Source of the DNA: Ooceraea biroi
Taxonomy: Eukaryota > Arthropoda > Insecta > Hymenoptera > Formicidae
Reading direction: 5' to 3'
Length of the DNA stretch: 64,000 bases
Assembly (NCBI RefSeq): GCF_003672135.1
Contig: NC_039514.1
Coordinates: 7,693,287-7,757,286 of the forward strand
Shown piece by piece: positions 28,701-43,700 of the stretch; position 1 is the stretch's first letter; each line of letters opens with the position of its first letter. Under the pieces are notes generated by a model. The model saw only the letters and a list, made by a program, of their open reading frames with translations. It made no database searches and was not told the DNA's origin. Position numbers and translations under genes: made by a program.

Positions 28701-31700
28701 ACCTTTAATGTCCAACGGTACGTCTGGGATTAGAGTCGTATCCGTGCCGCTACCGCCACAAAGTGAATTTATAAATTCGGATGCGCGAGTCCGCGCGCGC
28801 GCGCTAAATGGAATGTTAGCCCGTCGCCCGCGGAAGGACGCAAACCGCGGAAAAGTGATATCGCATATGCGGCGGAGCGAAACCAAAAGTTAACCACCGT
28901 TTTTTATTAAATCCTCACGTCAAAGAGGAGCGCGGCCGAAATTTCCAAGTCCCCTCTTTCGGCGAGAGGGAGGTGCCCTTCCATCGGATTTTCCGACCAC
29001 TCGATCCCGCTCGTCGTTAAGTGATACCGGAAATAGTATCGATCATCAAACGCGTCGCGTCGGCTGTTGCACGCTGCGATATTTACTATTGACTTTATTT
29101 CGAACGTGCTGTACGCGAATAAATAGCACCTTTGTGGAGATAGGGTAATATCTGGGCTATCTATTTGCGTTCAAGCCACGATACCCCCAAGTCGGGCTCC
29201 TGCTCTTCACAGTTAAACGGCTCACTGGATTTGCCTGGCTGCGTTTGATGTTCGCCTATGTACGGAAACCGTACATATTCCTTTATGTGAAGTTTGCAAA
29301 TCCAATCTTGTTTGTGCGGTTGCGAACAGCTCGATACTTGCGATTGGTACAATGCGACGACGACGAAAATTCGGATCTGAAACGGGGTTGGCGAATGGAT
29401 GGCGAGAGCGGGATGTGGAAGAAAATATGTAAATTGGATTTATCCCGATTACCACGATTATGGATAATCCATCTCCAGTAAACTAATTAAACTTTCATCA
29501 AAGAGTTGCCAGCGCACTAAGGGATATAGAGCAAGGCGTTTGCATTCGCGGCCATGACTCAAGTAAGATTGATTTCCGGTCGCGTTTGCGATCAAACTAG
29601 TCACCTAGTTCCATGCTCTCCGACACGTATACGGCCAGAGAGATCGTCGCTACGGGATAGAGCACTTTCGGTTAATTAAAGCGGACGCGGATGCGTTATG
29701 ACTACGGAGGGCAAACAGGGAAACGCGGAGCGATGACCGCGGCGGTCCCGATGAGAATCGCAACGCGAAGCGAAATTCGAGTCTTTGAACGTCAACCTCT
29801 TGTAACGGGATTTCGCGCAAAAATTTTTCGTGCAAAAACGAGATTCGCCTAGCGTGATGCGATCCGTTTCAATTACGACTCGGAGCGTTGCGACAACAAA
29901 GAACGGGCTCCGAGTTGAAGACAGCATCCGCACTTTTTCGCTTCAACAAGAACGTACCCGAGATACACCGCTTTAACAGCACCGTTCGGATTTGAGCACC
30001 AATCTGCATTCGCGCCCACGTTCGATCTTAGGGTGGAACCACCGCTCTTCGCGGTCAAACATCGTGTTTAAATCGCTCTCGTGCTCATCCATCAGTTTAC
30101 TGCCACCGCGTCGAAAGCTCGCTAATCGGGATTTGCAAATTCAATCGGGCTTATGGATCCGGTCGATGGTCGTCGCAGACGGAGCACCGTAAGATCTCGC
30201 GCTTCGCTCGCGCGTACAAGTATGGCCGATTCTGGCGCGATTTTATTCTAGATTTCGCGCGAGGAGGATTTCTTGTAAATTCTTGCAAATTTCGCTAGGG
30301 TGCCGCATACTAAACTAATGAGCGTTTACTTGGGGTACACGTATGGGACACGTATGGGACATGAGCGATTGCTTTCCTCGCGACGACGGACGTGCGATCA
30401 AGTGATTCGTCCTCGATCTCTTGTTCCCTCCGATATTCCGACGCATACGCGCGACCAGACACTGTTCTTCCCGCACGAGCGAGCTTACAAATCCAATCGG
30501 TACCCGATTGCAGCCGGCAATGTTACTGATCCCCCCTGCGAGACGCAAAACAGAAAAAAAGACGACAATCGAGGTGGAGAGGAAACATCATGAGGCAGGG
30601 AAGCCCGAGTGGAAGGGCCAGCCGGACCGGATAGGGAGAACGGATTTGAGAAAAGGGGTGAGAACGAGGGTGCGCCCTTACAAATAGAATGGCGAAGGAG
30701 AACCGACGGTTTTATCGTCGGAGCGATAGGATCTACGAATACGGTCCCCAGCACCAGTCGTTTGTCTCGAGAAAACGCGACACGCACGGGTTGATGCTGC
30801 CGCGTGATTAATCTTCGGTGGGGATCCACGGAAAAAATCACGTTTCATTTAGTGGCGAGCTGTGAAACGCACGATCACAACGCGCGAGATGAGGTCTTTT
30901 TAATTATTTAGAAATTTATCCGCCCGTTCGCGATATCGAGAAATAAGCGTCGTTGATATGCGAGATGTGTGTAGTGTTCTCTTTATTTAACGCGGATGAC
31001 AGAATAAATGATTTTTATTTTGAAACGTTTAAAATAATTTATGAAGTAGAAACATATACGAATTGCTATACGTCCTTCGCGTAAATAATAACTTACATAT
31101 TAAGCGAGATTCTAACGAAATTCTTCCAGTAACTCGATTTTACATTTGACGTTTTACATTTTACGTTTTATATACATTTTACATTTCGCAAATAAAATTA
31201 CGGTTCCTACATTTGCATATGAAGCAAAAAGAAACGAACTGAATGACGCGCGCGACATTTATTATAACTAATATCCGCTTTAATTTTTAACTGATGAAAA
31301 AAGATGAAAAAGATGAAATTTAATTTTTATTTCTATATAATAGCGTCTTAATTAAGATATGTTGTCGTGCACGCTTAAATCTTCCAGAGTTATTTGACGA
31401 CCGCGCGGCCAGCCGAGGTCTCTCGTTTCACGTTTGCCCTGTAGTTCTCGCTTTATCATGACAACTTTATTCGTAAACTACGGTGACAAAAATCCTGTTA
31501 AATGCGGCTTTGTATGGCTACGTGTGACAGCAAACGCGGCGATATGTTTTACGGCAATGCACTAAAGCATACCTTAAGCTGTGCCCACGCATAAGCGACG
31601 TTTGTAGGTCGCCGCGTAATTACGATTTAACGATGATTTGTTGAGACACTCGAGGACAAGCAGCATTAATTATATGCAAAAATTATCCTCGCTCTTTGGA

Positions 31701-34700
31701 GAATTCCTTTCTTTTCTTCTCGAGAATTTCAAGTACCTACTCCGCGCTCTACGTGCCGCGTATCGGCTACGAAAAAGAATATGAATGGTCCGCGAATGCA
31801 TTAATTAAAGAAGGTACACGCTCAAGCGGAAGGTAATGGAAAATTTGAGCGAGACACTGGACGTTTTCAATTCCGCTTTCTCGAGTTTAACGCGTAGAAG
31901 GATCGCCAGGCGATTGAGGAAATTTCGTTTCGCCAATTACACGGGATTTCGTGTCGCCTAATGGTGCTACTGGCACTTTAATTACGCGATAAAGCAACGG
32001 AAAAAAGCACCGTTTGCTTTAAACGCTGGCCATTCAGGCGGATAATGTTGCAAGAGAATCACGACAGGCGCAATCGCCGGTGTCGATGATCCGCCACGTC
32101 ACCGAGGAATAGCCTGAACTATTTTAACGATCGATGTTACGGTCTTCCATCTAAATCGGGATGACTTGTCTAAGCACACACTCTTCCTGGAACACAAGCT
32201 ACTCCACGCTCCTCCTTTTGCCATTGAAACCCTGTCAGGTACAGGATACTTCTTACCGCGCCCGATCTGCCGTAAAACGAGACAGAAGGGCCAACGAGCA
32301 GCCTCGATTACCCGGGTCGAGCACTTCCGTGAAATCGATTATTTTTTCAGAAATTAAACTTCACGGGAGAGGCATCGAACAACCCTTGAAGCTGACGTTC
32401 TCCTAATGTTCTTACGTATCGGAGTTAATTCATTCACTTGCCTTATTACTCATCATCCCCTACGTCTGCCGATGACAAATTGACACGCGATGATGAATTT
32501 TGTAACATCCCTGTAAATAATATTTCTAGAATTAGATTCTGCTCCAGCATTGTTGCGGATACAGATAACGAAAAGTCTCACAATCGTATAATATTACATT
32601 AAAACGTAAAATTTCCACTGCAACCGCAAAGACCGCCAGCGGTCGCAAGCTCTTTATTCCGTTTGCCGATACGAATGCCGCTTTCGTTCTCGTCACCATG
32701 CAGTCTGTCAGGCAGCCTCGTCGAGATGCCCGCAAGGTGTTTCGCGAAGTACGCGCTTGTAACCAAGGCCAGACCTGTTCAGAATTTCGTGCCGCGCTCT
32801 CCTGCTGAATTCTCTTAAATCCCACTACAATAAGATTCCTCCCAAGCTCCTCGTCGACTTCGTGCCCCGTCTGCTTTCACGCACAGGTGAATCCTTATGC
32901 TAGCGTGTACGTGTCTGAGGATGAAAGCAGGGGAGAAAGTTTCACCTCGCCGGGGGAAACGAAAAGCTAACAGCGTGGACCGGGGGGAGAGAACCGCCAA
33001 GACACGGACGGTCGTCGGGAAATTCCTCGGCGTTGTTACGCGTCCCTCGGTCCCACATTGTAAGAGGCGAAAAATAACTAGGAGACTGCCTTAGATTTGA
33101 ACTCGAACTCTCCGGGATCCCTGGTTCATACGCCTAGGTCTTAGGCTGTACGGCCAATACTCCTACTGTTGTGACCAACTTGTTTTCATTCTGATCCTCT
33201 ATACGACCTGTCAGTCTCGACTATCTTTCCAGATCTTACAGCTCGGCCAGCCTGACATTACATTCGTCCCCGAATGTCTCCAAATCGTCGGTTCACTCCA
33301 CTTGAGTCCCTCCCAACCTCCATTTTTGGTTCACTCTTCTGAGTCCCTCCCAACATTCATTTTTGGTTCACTCTTCTGGGTCCGTCCCAACCTCCATGTT
33401 GGTTCACTCCTCTGAGTCCTTTCCAATCTCCATGTTGGTTCACTCCTCTGAGTCCGTCCCGACCTTCATGTTCAGGCTTCACTACCGGCCAGCTGCTTCT
33501 CAACTCCCTCCTCTCCGAGGGGTAGCGGATGAATCTCAACTGTCTTCGAGGGGTAGCGGATTTGATCCCACTTCTGAATTGTAAGAGGCGAAAAATAACT
33601 AGGAGACTGCCTTAGATTTGAACTCGAACTCTTCGGGATCCCTGGTTCACACGGCTAGGTCTTAGGCTGTACGGCCAATACTCCTACTGTTGTGACCAAC
33701 TTGTTTTCATTCTGATCCTCTATACGACCTGTCAGTCTCGACTATCTTTCCAGATCTTACAGCTCGGCCAGCCTGACATTACATTCGTCCCCGAATATCT
33801 CCAAATCGTCGGTTCACTCCACTTGAGTCCCTCCCAACCTCCATTTTTGGTTCACTCTTCTGAGTCCCTCCCAACATCCATTTTTGGTTCACTCTTCTGA
33901 GTCCGTCCCAACCTCCATGTTGGTTCACTCCTCTGAGTCCTTCCCAATCTCCATGTTGGTTCACTCCTCTGAGTCCTTTCCAATCTCCATGTTGGTTCAC
34001 TCCTCTGAGTCCGTCCCGACCTTCATGTTCAGGCTTCACTACCGGCCAGCTGCTTCTCAACTCCCTCCTCTCCGAGGGGTAGCAGATGAATCTCAACTGT
34101 CTTCGAGGGGTAGCGGATTTGATCCCACTTCTGAATTGTAAGAGGCGAAAAATAACTAGGAGACTGCCTTAGATTTGAACTCGAACTCTTCGGGATCCCT
34201 GGTTCACACGGCTAGGTCTTAGGCTATACGGCCAATACTCCTACTGTTGTGATCAACTTGTTTTCATTCTGATTCTCTATACGACCTGTCAGTCTCGACT
34301 ATCTTTCCAGATCTTACAGCTCGGCCAGCCTGACATTACATTCGTCCCCGAATGTCTCCAAATCGTCGGTTCACTCCACTTGAGTCCCTCCCAACCTCCA
34401 TTTTTGGTTCACTCTTCTGAGTCCCTCCCAACATCCATTTTTGGTTCACTCTTCTGAGTCCGTCCCAACCTCCATGTTGGTTCACTCCTCTGAGTCCTTC
34501 CCAATCCCCATGTTGGTTCACTCCTCTGAGTCCGTCCCGACCTTCATGTTCAGGCTTCACTACCGGCCAGCTGCTTCTCAACTCCCTCCTCTCCGAGGGG
34601 TAGCGGATGAATCTCAACTGTCTTCGAGGGGTAGCGGATTTGATCCCACTTCTGAATTGTAAGAGGCGAAAAATAACTAGGAGACTGCCTTAGATTTGAA

Positions 34701-37700
34701 CTCGAACTCTTCGGGATCCCTGGTTCACACGGCTAGGTCTTAGGCTATACGGCCAATACTCCTACTGTTGTGATCAACTTGTTTTCATTCTGATTCTCTA
34801 TACGACCTGTCAGTCTCGACTATCTTTCCAGATCTTACAGCTCGGCCAGCCTGACATTACATTCGTCCCCGAATGTCTCCAAATCGTCGGTTCACTCCAC
34901 TTGAGTCCCTCCCAACCTCCATTTTTGGTTCACTCTTCTGAGTCCCTCCCAACATCCATTTTTGGTTCACTCTTCTGAGTCCGTCCCAACCTCCATGTTG
35001 GTTCACTCCTCTGAGTCCTTCCCAATCCCCATGTTGGTTCACTCCTCTGAGTCCGTCCCGACCTTCATGTTCAGGCTTCACTACCGGCCAGCTGCTTCTC
35101 AACTCCCTCCTCTCCGAGGGGTAGCGGATGAATCTCAACTGTCTTCGAGGGGTAGCGGATTTGATCCCACTTCTGAATTGTAAGAGGCGAAAAATAACTA
35201 GGAGACTGCCTTAGATTTGAACTCGAACTCTTCGGGATCCCTGGTTCACACGGCTAGGTCTTAGGCTGTACGGCCAATACTCCTACTGTTGTGACCAACT
35301 TGTTTTCATTCTGATTCTCTATACGACCCGTCAGTCTCGACTATCTTTCCAGATCTTACAGCTTATCGTCCGGGAAGAATAATGGCTACTTCCTGCCGCG
35401 AGCGCGACTTCCAGCTGCCGTAGAAATGAGAACTCCGCGCTCACGAAGAAGAAGCGGAAACGCAACCGATGTTGCTCTCGCTTCGCGATAAAACGCATGT
35501 AGAGTAACGAATGCGAGAGAATCTCATCGCGATCTCCGGGAAATTTTATATTGTGGCCTGACCCGATTTCCCATCTCCGAACTCCACGCAAGTCCGCATT
35601 TCCTCGTTAGCGTTCATTTTCAAGTTTTAATTGGAAACATCATCATACCGTGCCGGTTCCCATCGCCGTTATCTTTAATATCCGCGTTAGGTTTACAAGC
35701 GCGCGCGCGCGGGCTGAAGCTGCGACACCGCGAGGAATCCGAAACTTTTTCCCCTCGCTTTCGGCGTTTCGCGACAGTTCCGGTGTTCGCGTTTACCGTA
35801 TCGATTTGCTCAGCATTTTCACGATTTTCACATTCGACGCGCAAGAACGACGCACGGCTTATCGTTATCAGACCTACCACGCGCGATCCCTCATGGGCCA
35901 AATCAGGATATCTCGCTCTTGGCGATTTCCTATAGAATTCGTATGCACCGCCGGCGTGCCCGCTCAAATCGAGATAATCGTTGAAGGTAAGGGAACGAAG
36001 GGGGTCGCAGAAACTTTGCCTATTGTGCGCGCGAACTTCATACGGGGATACGCGGGAGAGGGCTCAGGAAACAGTGCTCCGATAATTCTGATAAGGTCGC
36101 TGCATACACCCGCGTATTTGCATCGCAGCCTCCGCGCACAAGCCCGATTGCATCCGCGCACACGTGGCTCCTCGACTGCTAATGGACAAATAGGAACATG
36201 CGTGATAGGACAAGTTACCAAGTTAAATGGCTCGTGAACGCTAGTTGGAATTAGTTGTTCTCCAGTTGCTAAATATAATGCCGCCGACACGTGCATACGT
36301 ATCTATCTATGGGGCATTCACGGGCCTTTCGCGAGAGTTCGAAAGTAGTGTTCGTATAACGCAACTGTGCCGGTATCCAAATACGGCGAAGCGAGATATC
36401 TCACGGCGGAACGGAAGGTGCGAAACGCGCGCAACGCAAAACTCACGCGCACGCAGGCTGCATCGGTAATCTCGTTATTTTCCGGACGCATTTTCCGTGC
36501 ACTTTTCCCGCAAGATTTATTTCACGACGTGGGGGAACAGCTTTGAAGCTTTGAATATTCTGCGCTTTCTCTTCAGAACGTATCGCGAAGATACGTTAAT
36601 TATCAAATCTTCGTCTGCCGTAATAACGCTCCATGAAGGATACAGATGTTTCCGTGGCGTGAAATTATGTGCCCAAGGTTAAAGCGCGGCAATGTAACCG
36701 ACCTATCTCTCTCTTTTCTCTCTTGCTCCTGCCAAGTTTATACTGTCGTAGAAGAAGTCTTATGTACTGCCGAGACTCCAACTGCGAGATTCGTCCGCCC
36801 GCTAAAAGTGGCCGACACCATCGTCGCGACCCAGTTCAGGAGGTTTCCCCTTTGTTACATTACGGGGCGGCTCTCGAAACTTGGGAAGTAAAAAATAATT
36901 TCGCCAACGATATCCGTGAGGTCACCAGTTATTCCGAGCATTCCCGCGACCGGCAAGTATTCCCGTTGATGGCCTCTAAGTTACGGAATGGCCTCTCCTG
37001 AAACTTTCCAGTTAAAAAGATAGCGGGACGAGGACGAGGCGGATAAGCCGGGCGAGGAAGGAGCGGATTTCCCGGCCGGGAAATCAGGATTTAAATAAAC
37101 CCACCCCGGATTATCGACGCTGCTGCGCGAATCGGCCTGCTCGCTTACCAAGTTGGATCACGATCGTTTTGTGTTGCGCGACGGCACTTTTTAATATCTC
37201 GCGCGCGACAATCCGACCGGTGCGCCGGACGAATTTTCCTCGGTGAGGGAATGCAGTATCTCGACTCCAATCGACGACCGAGTACCGCCGAGGTTATTCG
37301 ATTGCTCGAGCAAGGTTCCGCGAGCAGGAATGTGTCAAAGAGAAAGAAAGAAACCGAGACAATGAGAAGACGCCACGGCTGTAATTGCGCTTTCAGCTCA
37401 ACTTGCGAAACTGTCTATCTACTGTTTCGCTTATCAATCCGGGATTCAATGTCGTGCGCGTTATTACCGGCCTATTTGCCGTCGTCTGGCCAGCGGATAA
37501 CGCGCGTCTTGCCGTCCGGTACATATGTATAACGAAGTTTGATAGTGGCAGTATCATCTGCATGAACGTAGCGCCTGTCCGTGCAGCGTGCAAACTTTGC
37601 CGGCATCATTAGCCTGGACCCGGGCTGGCTCTGCAGCCCGAGTAGATATATTTAGTATAATAATAGACGCTAAACTTGTTCAGTCGTGAGCCAATGCATA

Positions 37701-40700
37701 GAGTCGATAATACTGCGACCATCTGCCGCCTACTTGATCGAGCATCCCCTTCGCATACTTGACGCAACTTCGGTATGCTCATTGTGTGTGCCATGCAACG
37801 GGATTGCGTATCGATTCGCAACTTCCACGATATATCGCAGCAAATATGATGATAGACGCGCGAGACTCTCGGTGAGAGATTGCGCCGCCGCGCGCAAAGT
37901 TCGTTCTGCGCGCAGCGCAGACGTCTTGCTGTGAGTTAAATATAAAAAGGGAATCTGAGGAAAAAATCGAGCGCTGACATAAAACTGGAGTGGAGCGAAA
38001 GGTAACAAAGACCAAGATGCCAGCTTACTGCAGTTGCGCGAGATACGGAAAAGCAATGAAGAATAATACGTTCTCGTGTATCAAGTATTGCTGTTTGCCT
38101 CATTGATCACGTAAAGGCACGTTAAACGTTACATCCGCGGAGAGGAATGATCTCTTCCGTTTCGATTATTCCCCCGGACATGACAATCGCCTGCACGTTT
38201 AAACTCCTCAGCCCCGGTTGAGAGAATTAATAATATCTACTTTGAATTTAATAAACGGTACTATACGTTACTTTTGCGTTCAGCCGGCAAGTAATTTTTT
38301 ACTTAAGCTCGTACCACAGCATCCAGGAAGCTGATTAAAATTTAGCGAGTTATCTTATAGCTACTGCCCGGTTAACTGCTAGTTTTAGCGGAATTTATGC
38401 ACGCTAAGAAGAAATTTACGCCGAGAGGATACTCGTACAGTATACGCTCTAGTTAGTGTATTTACCGCGTTTTCAATGTGGATTAACTCTCACTGCATCA
38501 CGCGTGAATACGCGTGTGTGTATATTCGAAGACAAGAAGTGAGTTTTCTCCTTACGCAATTAATTACTATGATCATAGCTTTATATAGATAAACGAGATT
38601 CCAGATAAATAGGATTCGCTCGAGTGCTCAAGATTTATTTATCATTTAATTTATTTATCATTTATCAGTTATTTATCATTTAACGAGGAGATTTCCGAAC
38701 TGGTGAACTGGCCGGGAGAAAGAGAGGAGCGTTTAATTAAAAATGCTGTTCGAATCCACCGAGGGAATCCACCGGCGGAGTTCGGCAAACTTACGAAGCA
38801 TCCCGGGTAATTCCGCGAGAAAGCAGCGTGTGTGCAGCAGCGCAGCGTGATACTACAGCTCGCATGCTCGATCGACGCGAAGGAACGTAACAAGTACGTC
38901 TCAAAGTACGAAGTGCACAGGTGCGCCCTGGCACTTTAGGGAAATGCCATGGTGCACGCGGTGTTCCTCAAGGTAACATCCGTCAGTTACAACGTACAAT
39001 TACGAGTGCTGAGCCCCGCGTGTCGGTTAATCAGAGAACGAGGGAATACGCGGCGCGTGTTTTTCGCGGCGAACGCGCTACTAGGGCGAGCGTAAGGGTG
39101 GCAGTCCGCGCGAAGGTGCACGGAATTAATAATGACGAAAGAGCGAAGGGACACTCTTGACCAAGGCGCGGGCGCATATATCACGATGCCCCATTATGCT
39201 TATGAATATAAATGCACCCTCGGGGTGGCCACAATAAATGCCGCGCCGCCGGCGGATCTCTGAATTCTGCTTTGCTGCACGTACACGTGGCAGCCGCGGA
39301 ACAACGAAAATAAAAACGGCGCCAGTCCTCTGCTCCTCTTTGCCCCTTTTTTCTCCTCTCATCCTCTGTCTCCCTCGCTTTTTTCCCTGCGTCCTTTTTC
39401 ATCCCGGGCGCCCTGGACGAACGCCGGGCGTGAGGGCGCGCATAAAAGAATAATTAAAATAAAGTAGGCTGCGCGCAATTCCGTCGAAATTATACACGAG
39501 TACTGTAATGATAACAACGAAATGGTTAATAAGCCGCCGCGCCCTCGGCTGCGCGCGATTTCCTTTGTAGGCTCAACGCGGCGGTCCCGTGAAGCCCCTT
39601 TTTCCGAATCGAAGATGAAAGCCCTAGAGGTAATCCTTCCGCACCCGGAGTTCTCCGACTTCTGTGCCTTTTACATACCTGACTTTTTTATTAGCGGTTC
39701 TTGCGGTCGCTGTTTTGCTGGCAAATTCTGAAATGTTTCAAGCAAACCCAAGTGCTTTAGTCCATGGATTTACGGAAAATTCTACCTCGTTCAAAATGCG
39801 CTTGAATCTATTTCTCTCTCGTTGCTTGGTGCTAATATAAATTAAATAATCATTACAGCTATCTCGGTATTCTCGGTAGATGTATATAAATTAATGCTCC
39901 ACGGTCCCTCGATTAATTCAAATCAAATCACGTAATGAGGAAAAGCACCAATGATTTTTATCGAATCACGTGGCTCGCCTTGTTAATGGGAAACGCGATG
40001 CTATCCACATTAAGCACCGAGAAAACGGCCGCGTTTCCTGGTCGTTTAGACGACCGGCGCAAAAATCTTCGGCCACGGAGAACGAGTCTTGTCAGTTTCT
40101 CCCGCCGCGATTAACTTGTAGGGGTTGCAGCTTCTCCTCGGTTTCTTTTTCCTCGCTGGCACTCTTTTATCCGCCGCCTTCCCTACCTTCCCTTTGGGTC
40201 GCTTCCAACCGTTTGAATTTTCCCTTACCTTCGCAATCGGTGCAGCCGATATCCTATCTCTCCGTCGCTCTCCTCTTTTTTCTTCCACCCGTTCTGAGGT
40301 GATATCCACCCCCATACGTTTTATCGCGTATATTCGTCATCGCCATTTATCTTGGGCGGGCCGAACGTCGCGGTTAAACACCGCAAACGCCAAATTGCCG
40401 TATCATCGAATCACGTTCAAGCAAGATATCGCATGATAATCGCGACAATATCGCACCCGGCGCGATTCCGCGTTTTATTTCACTATTTTTTCCCTTTGTT
40501 TTTTTTCCTGGCAACAATAATACACCGACTGTTATTTTTTTATGTATCACCTTTTCCACTTGGATTTCAATAAAATTTCAATATTGACCAAACATTAAAT
40601 GCAGACAAAAAAGGAAAAAGTTATTTGTTCGTTTCATTGTGACCAATGTGCTAAATAATATCAAGTTTTACGTGCTGGGATGAGATTTATATAAATACAT

Positions 40701-43700
40701 ATATATAGTTTTTTTATTATATACATTGCAGTTTCGAAAATAACGATATTTCATTTAGGCGAGCAATTTGATCGGCTAACAAGGATTTAGATTTATGCTG
40801 ATCGCCATTTTCGTGTCGCAGATTGATGAAGGAACGCGTTCTCATCGCCTTCGTTACCCAGTCATTTATCCCGTTGTTATTAAAAGCGACTTTGTTAGCG
40901 TGGTAATCAAATTTAGATCTGCATGGCTTGCCGCCAGGTACGCTGCGTTTTTATCGGTAGTCCTTTTTGTTCCCAGCGTGCTAATAAAAACGGATCTATC
41001 CAGCAGGCGCGTTCAGCTTGCGCTGCGCGTATTATTGCGCGCGCTTTGTGCAAGAAAACCACGTATAATGGTCTACCAGATCACCCATCGCATGACGCTC
41101 GCTCGATCTTCATAAAAGCGGCGCTGCGCGCGGCGTCCGTTGCCGCTAAATAATACTAACAACCCTGCAAATAACAGCGAAACACGTAAACACGTGTTCA
41201 TCGAGTAATTCGAGATATTTTTTAAACAAATAACCGACGGAACTATCAGCGCAGAAAATTCTTTTAACGATGCGACGTGGATTACGCTCGCGCGAAATCG
41301 GAAGACCGCGTCGCGATCATCTTTATGCTATTTTCCTTGTGATAACGATTGAATTGTTGTTCTTGCATGTTACAGTTTGCAACCAGTTCAGCAGAGGCGT
41401 GTTCTCGATGTTGGGCGCCGTGAGTCCAGACTCGTTCGATACGCTGCACTCTTATAGCAACACCTTCCAGATGCCATTCGTGACACCCTGGTTCCCCGAG
41501 AAGGTAAGCGCGTCCGATCTTTTCCTCGTAGATCCGCCGGAAATTCTCATCGTCTCCTGTATTTCTTAATTTCTATTTTTTTTCCTTTTTTTTCCTCCTT
41601 AGGATTGTCGTGCGTGTTATTTCACGGGCTATCGAATCCGCAATTACTATGCACGCCGCGTTAAATGTATATTCGTACGATTTGCGTCATCGGTCCGGGT
41701 TTTTTAATGGATCTTTTCATGGAATCGCAGGATAATCATCGGTTCAAAACAGTTGGTCTGTTTTTACGTGATACATGATTCGACAGGCGCATAATTACGC
41801 GATGAGTCATAGCCGGTGCCGCGCCGCGGCGCGGATTAATGAATGGACGGCTCATTCGGATTTAATTTATTCATGAAACCAGTTTTTCCGGGTTGCAGTC
41901 CGTACATCTTTTCTCCGATACACCGAGCCAAGACGCAGAAGGAAAATCTGAATAGTATTATCTCGCGGACCTGTTTTGCTTGAATTATCAATGAAATCCA
42001 GATTCTATTCCGCGCCGCTGCTCGGCCGCGCGCGCACGGGGAAAACCCTCGCCGTTTTTAGCAAACGGCGCGTATCGCGCGATAACTTTCATTAAAATTT
42101 TAACACCGTTAAATTTAAGTCGGCAAACGGAGGAAGCAGCAGGACGGGGGAGGAATTCTGGCGCTCAAACAGAGATCGTCCTTTTTATGGCGCGAACATT
42201 TATAGCTGACGTGGTGGAAGTACATTTTCCATCTCACTTATCGATTCAACATAAAAAAAAAGGGGAGAAACGAGAAGAAAAACGCGGGAAAGGAGGAGAG
42301 TACATGCGATGTGCATGCGCGTGACGATAATTGTCTCGAAATCAATAGTTTCGTTTCGCGTTGCAGCTGATAATTAGCGCGGCCGAGCGCGAGACGCACG
42401 ATGGATTCGATCGATACACGATCATCCGTACAAATATGTAAATGCACGCGCGCTCGCTCGCTCGCCCGCCCCATACATGCATACATACGGCATACGTATT
42501 ACAATTTGAATTTCGGAATGAATTGATTCGCCCGAAAATTTATTCGCCCGCCCGAATTGCGGAGGCTGCATTTATCGCGCCGCAGTAACGCCGCTCGTAA
42601 AACTGATACCGGCACCATGGGCACCATAGGACGCGCATCGGTGACGACCACGAGAGCATTTCGGCCGTTTTGTGCGCGTATTTTTGCCACGATATATCTT
42701 CCGCGTGATGTAAGTGTATATAGATATATATATATATATATATATATATTAGGGGTGTGATTTAGTTTTGAGGGTTTTTTTTGCTCAAAAACGCATGTAT
42801 TTAAATATGATAATGAATGAATACCTTAATCAAAATATTTTCCTTCGTTTTCTATAACTTTTTCCCATCTTTCTGGCAAGAGATGGATTCCACCACGATA
42901 AAATCACTCTTCTTGTGAGTTGATCCATTCGTCGACGAATTTTCGCACTTCTTCCAAATTATGAAAGTGTGTATCCTCTAAAGCGTGTCGCATCGACCGG
43001 AACAAATAATAATCGCATGGAGAATACGCGGGGTGCGGTAAGACTTGCCATTCAAGCTCTAACAGTGTTTGTTTCACTGATAACGCAACGTCAGGTCGAG
43101 CGTTGTCACGAAGAAGAATCACTTTCCGTCGTTTACTCGCAATTGGTGGTCGTTTTTGGTCCAATGCTTGCTTCAACTTGTACGATTGGTGTCGATAACG
43201 ATCAGCCGTGACAGTCTCATGCGGATTTAACAGCTCATAGTACACTATCCCACCAAATACGGAGCATTACTTTTGAACCGTCAATATTGCGTCTCGGAGT
43301 GGATGTTGATGATTGGCCTGGACCCACCCATGATTTTCTGCGTTTCGGATTATCAAAATAGATGCACTTTTCATCCCCAGTAACAATCCGAGACAAAAGA
43401 CTCTTCTTTTTGTGCCTGCCGATCAACGAAATGCAAATGTTCAACCGGTTCGCAATGGCACTTTCCGATAATTCATGTCGAACCCATTTCCCTTCTTTCT
43501 GAATTTTTCCCATTTCATGTAAATGTTTCGTAACTGTTGTACGATCAACATTTAATGCTCTGGCAAGAGATGGATTCCACGACGATAAAATGACTCTTCT
43601 TTTGAGTCGATCCATTCGTCGACGAATTTTCGCACTTCTTCCAAATTATGAAAGTGTGTATCCTCTAAAGCGTGTTGCATCGACCGGAACAAATAATAAT

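Larger units (their letters stand above)
33059..35360. mobile_element. TRIM-like LTR array 1: five 182-bp terminal repeats, four internal segments
   Basis: Repeats start with TGTAAGAGG and end with GATCTTACA, so they have the TG...CA termini of LTRs. They begin at 33059, 33580, 34137, 34658 and 35179, each 182 bp, and alternate with internal segments of 339 or 375 bp. Periods are 521, 557, 521 and 521 bp. The 36-bp difference is one unit of a minisatellite inside the internal segment. The array starts and ends exactly on an LTR boundary, as expected for a retroelement that has grown by LTR-LTR recombination. There is no gag-pol, and no convincing primer-binding site or polypurine tract was seen. 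No target duplication is visible here (cacat left, gctta right), unlike array 2. Orientation of transcription is unknown. Confidence 0.8.

Noticed and set aside
35650..36237. 195-codon plus-strand frame in intron 1
   Set aside because: CpG-rich sequence with few stops; arginine- and alanine-rich translation, no motif, no splice-site context.
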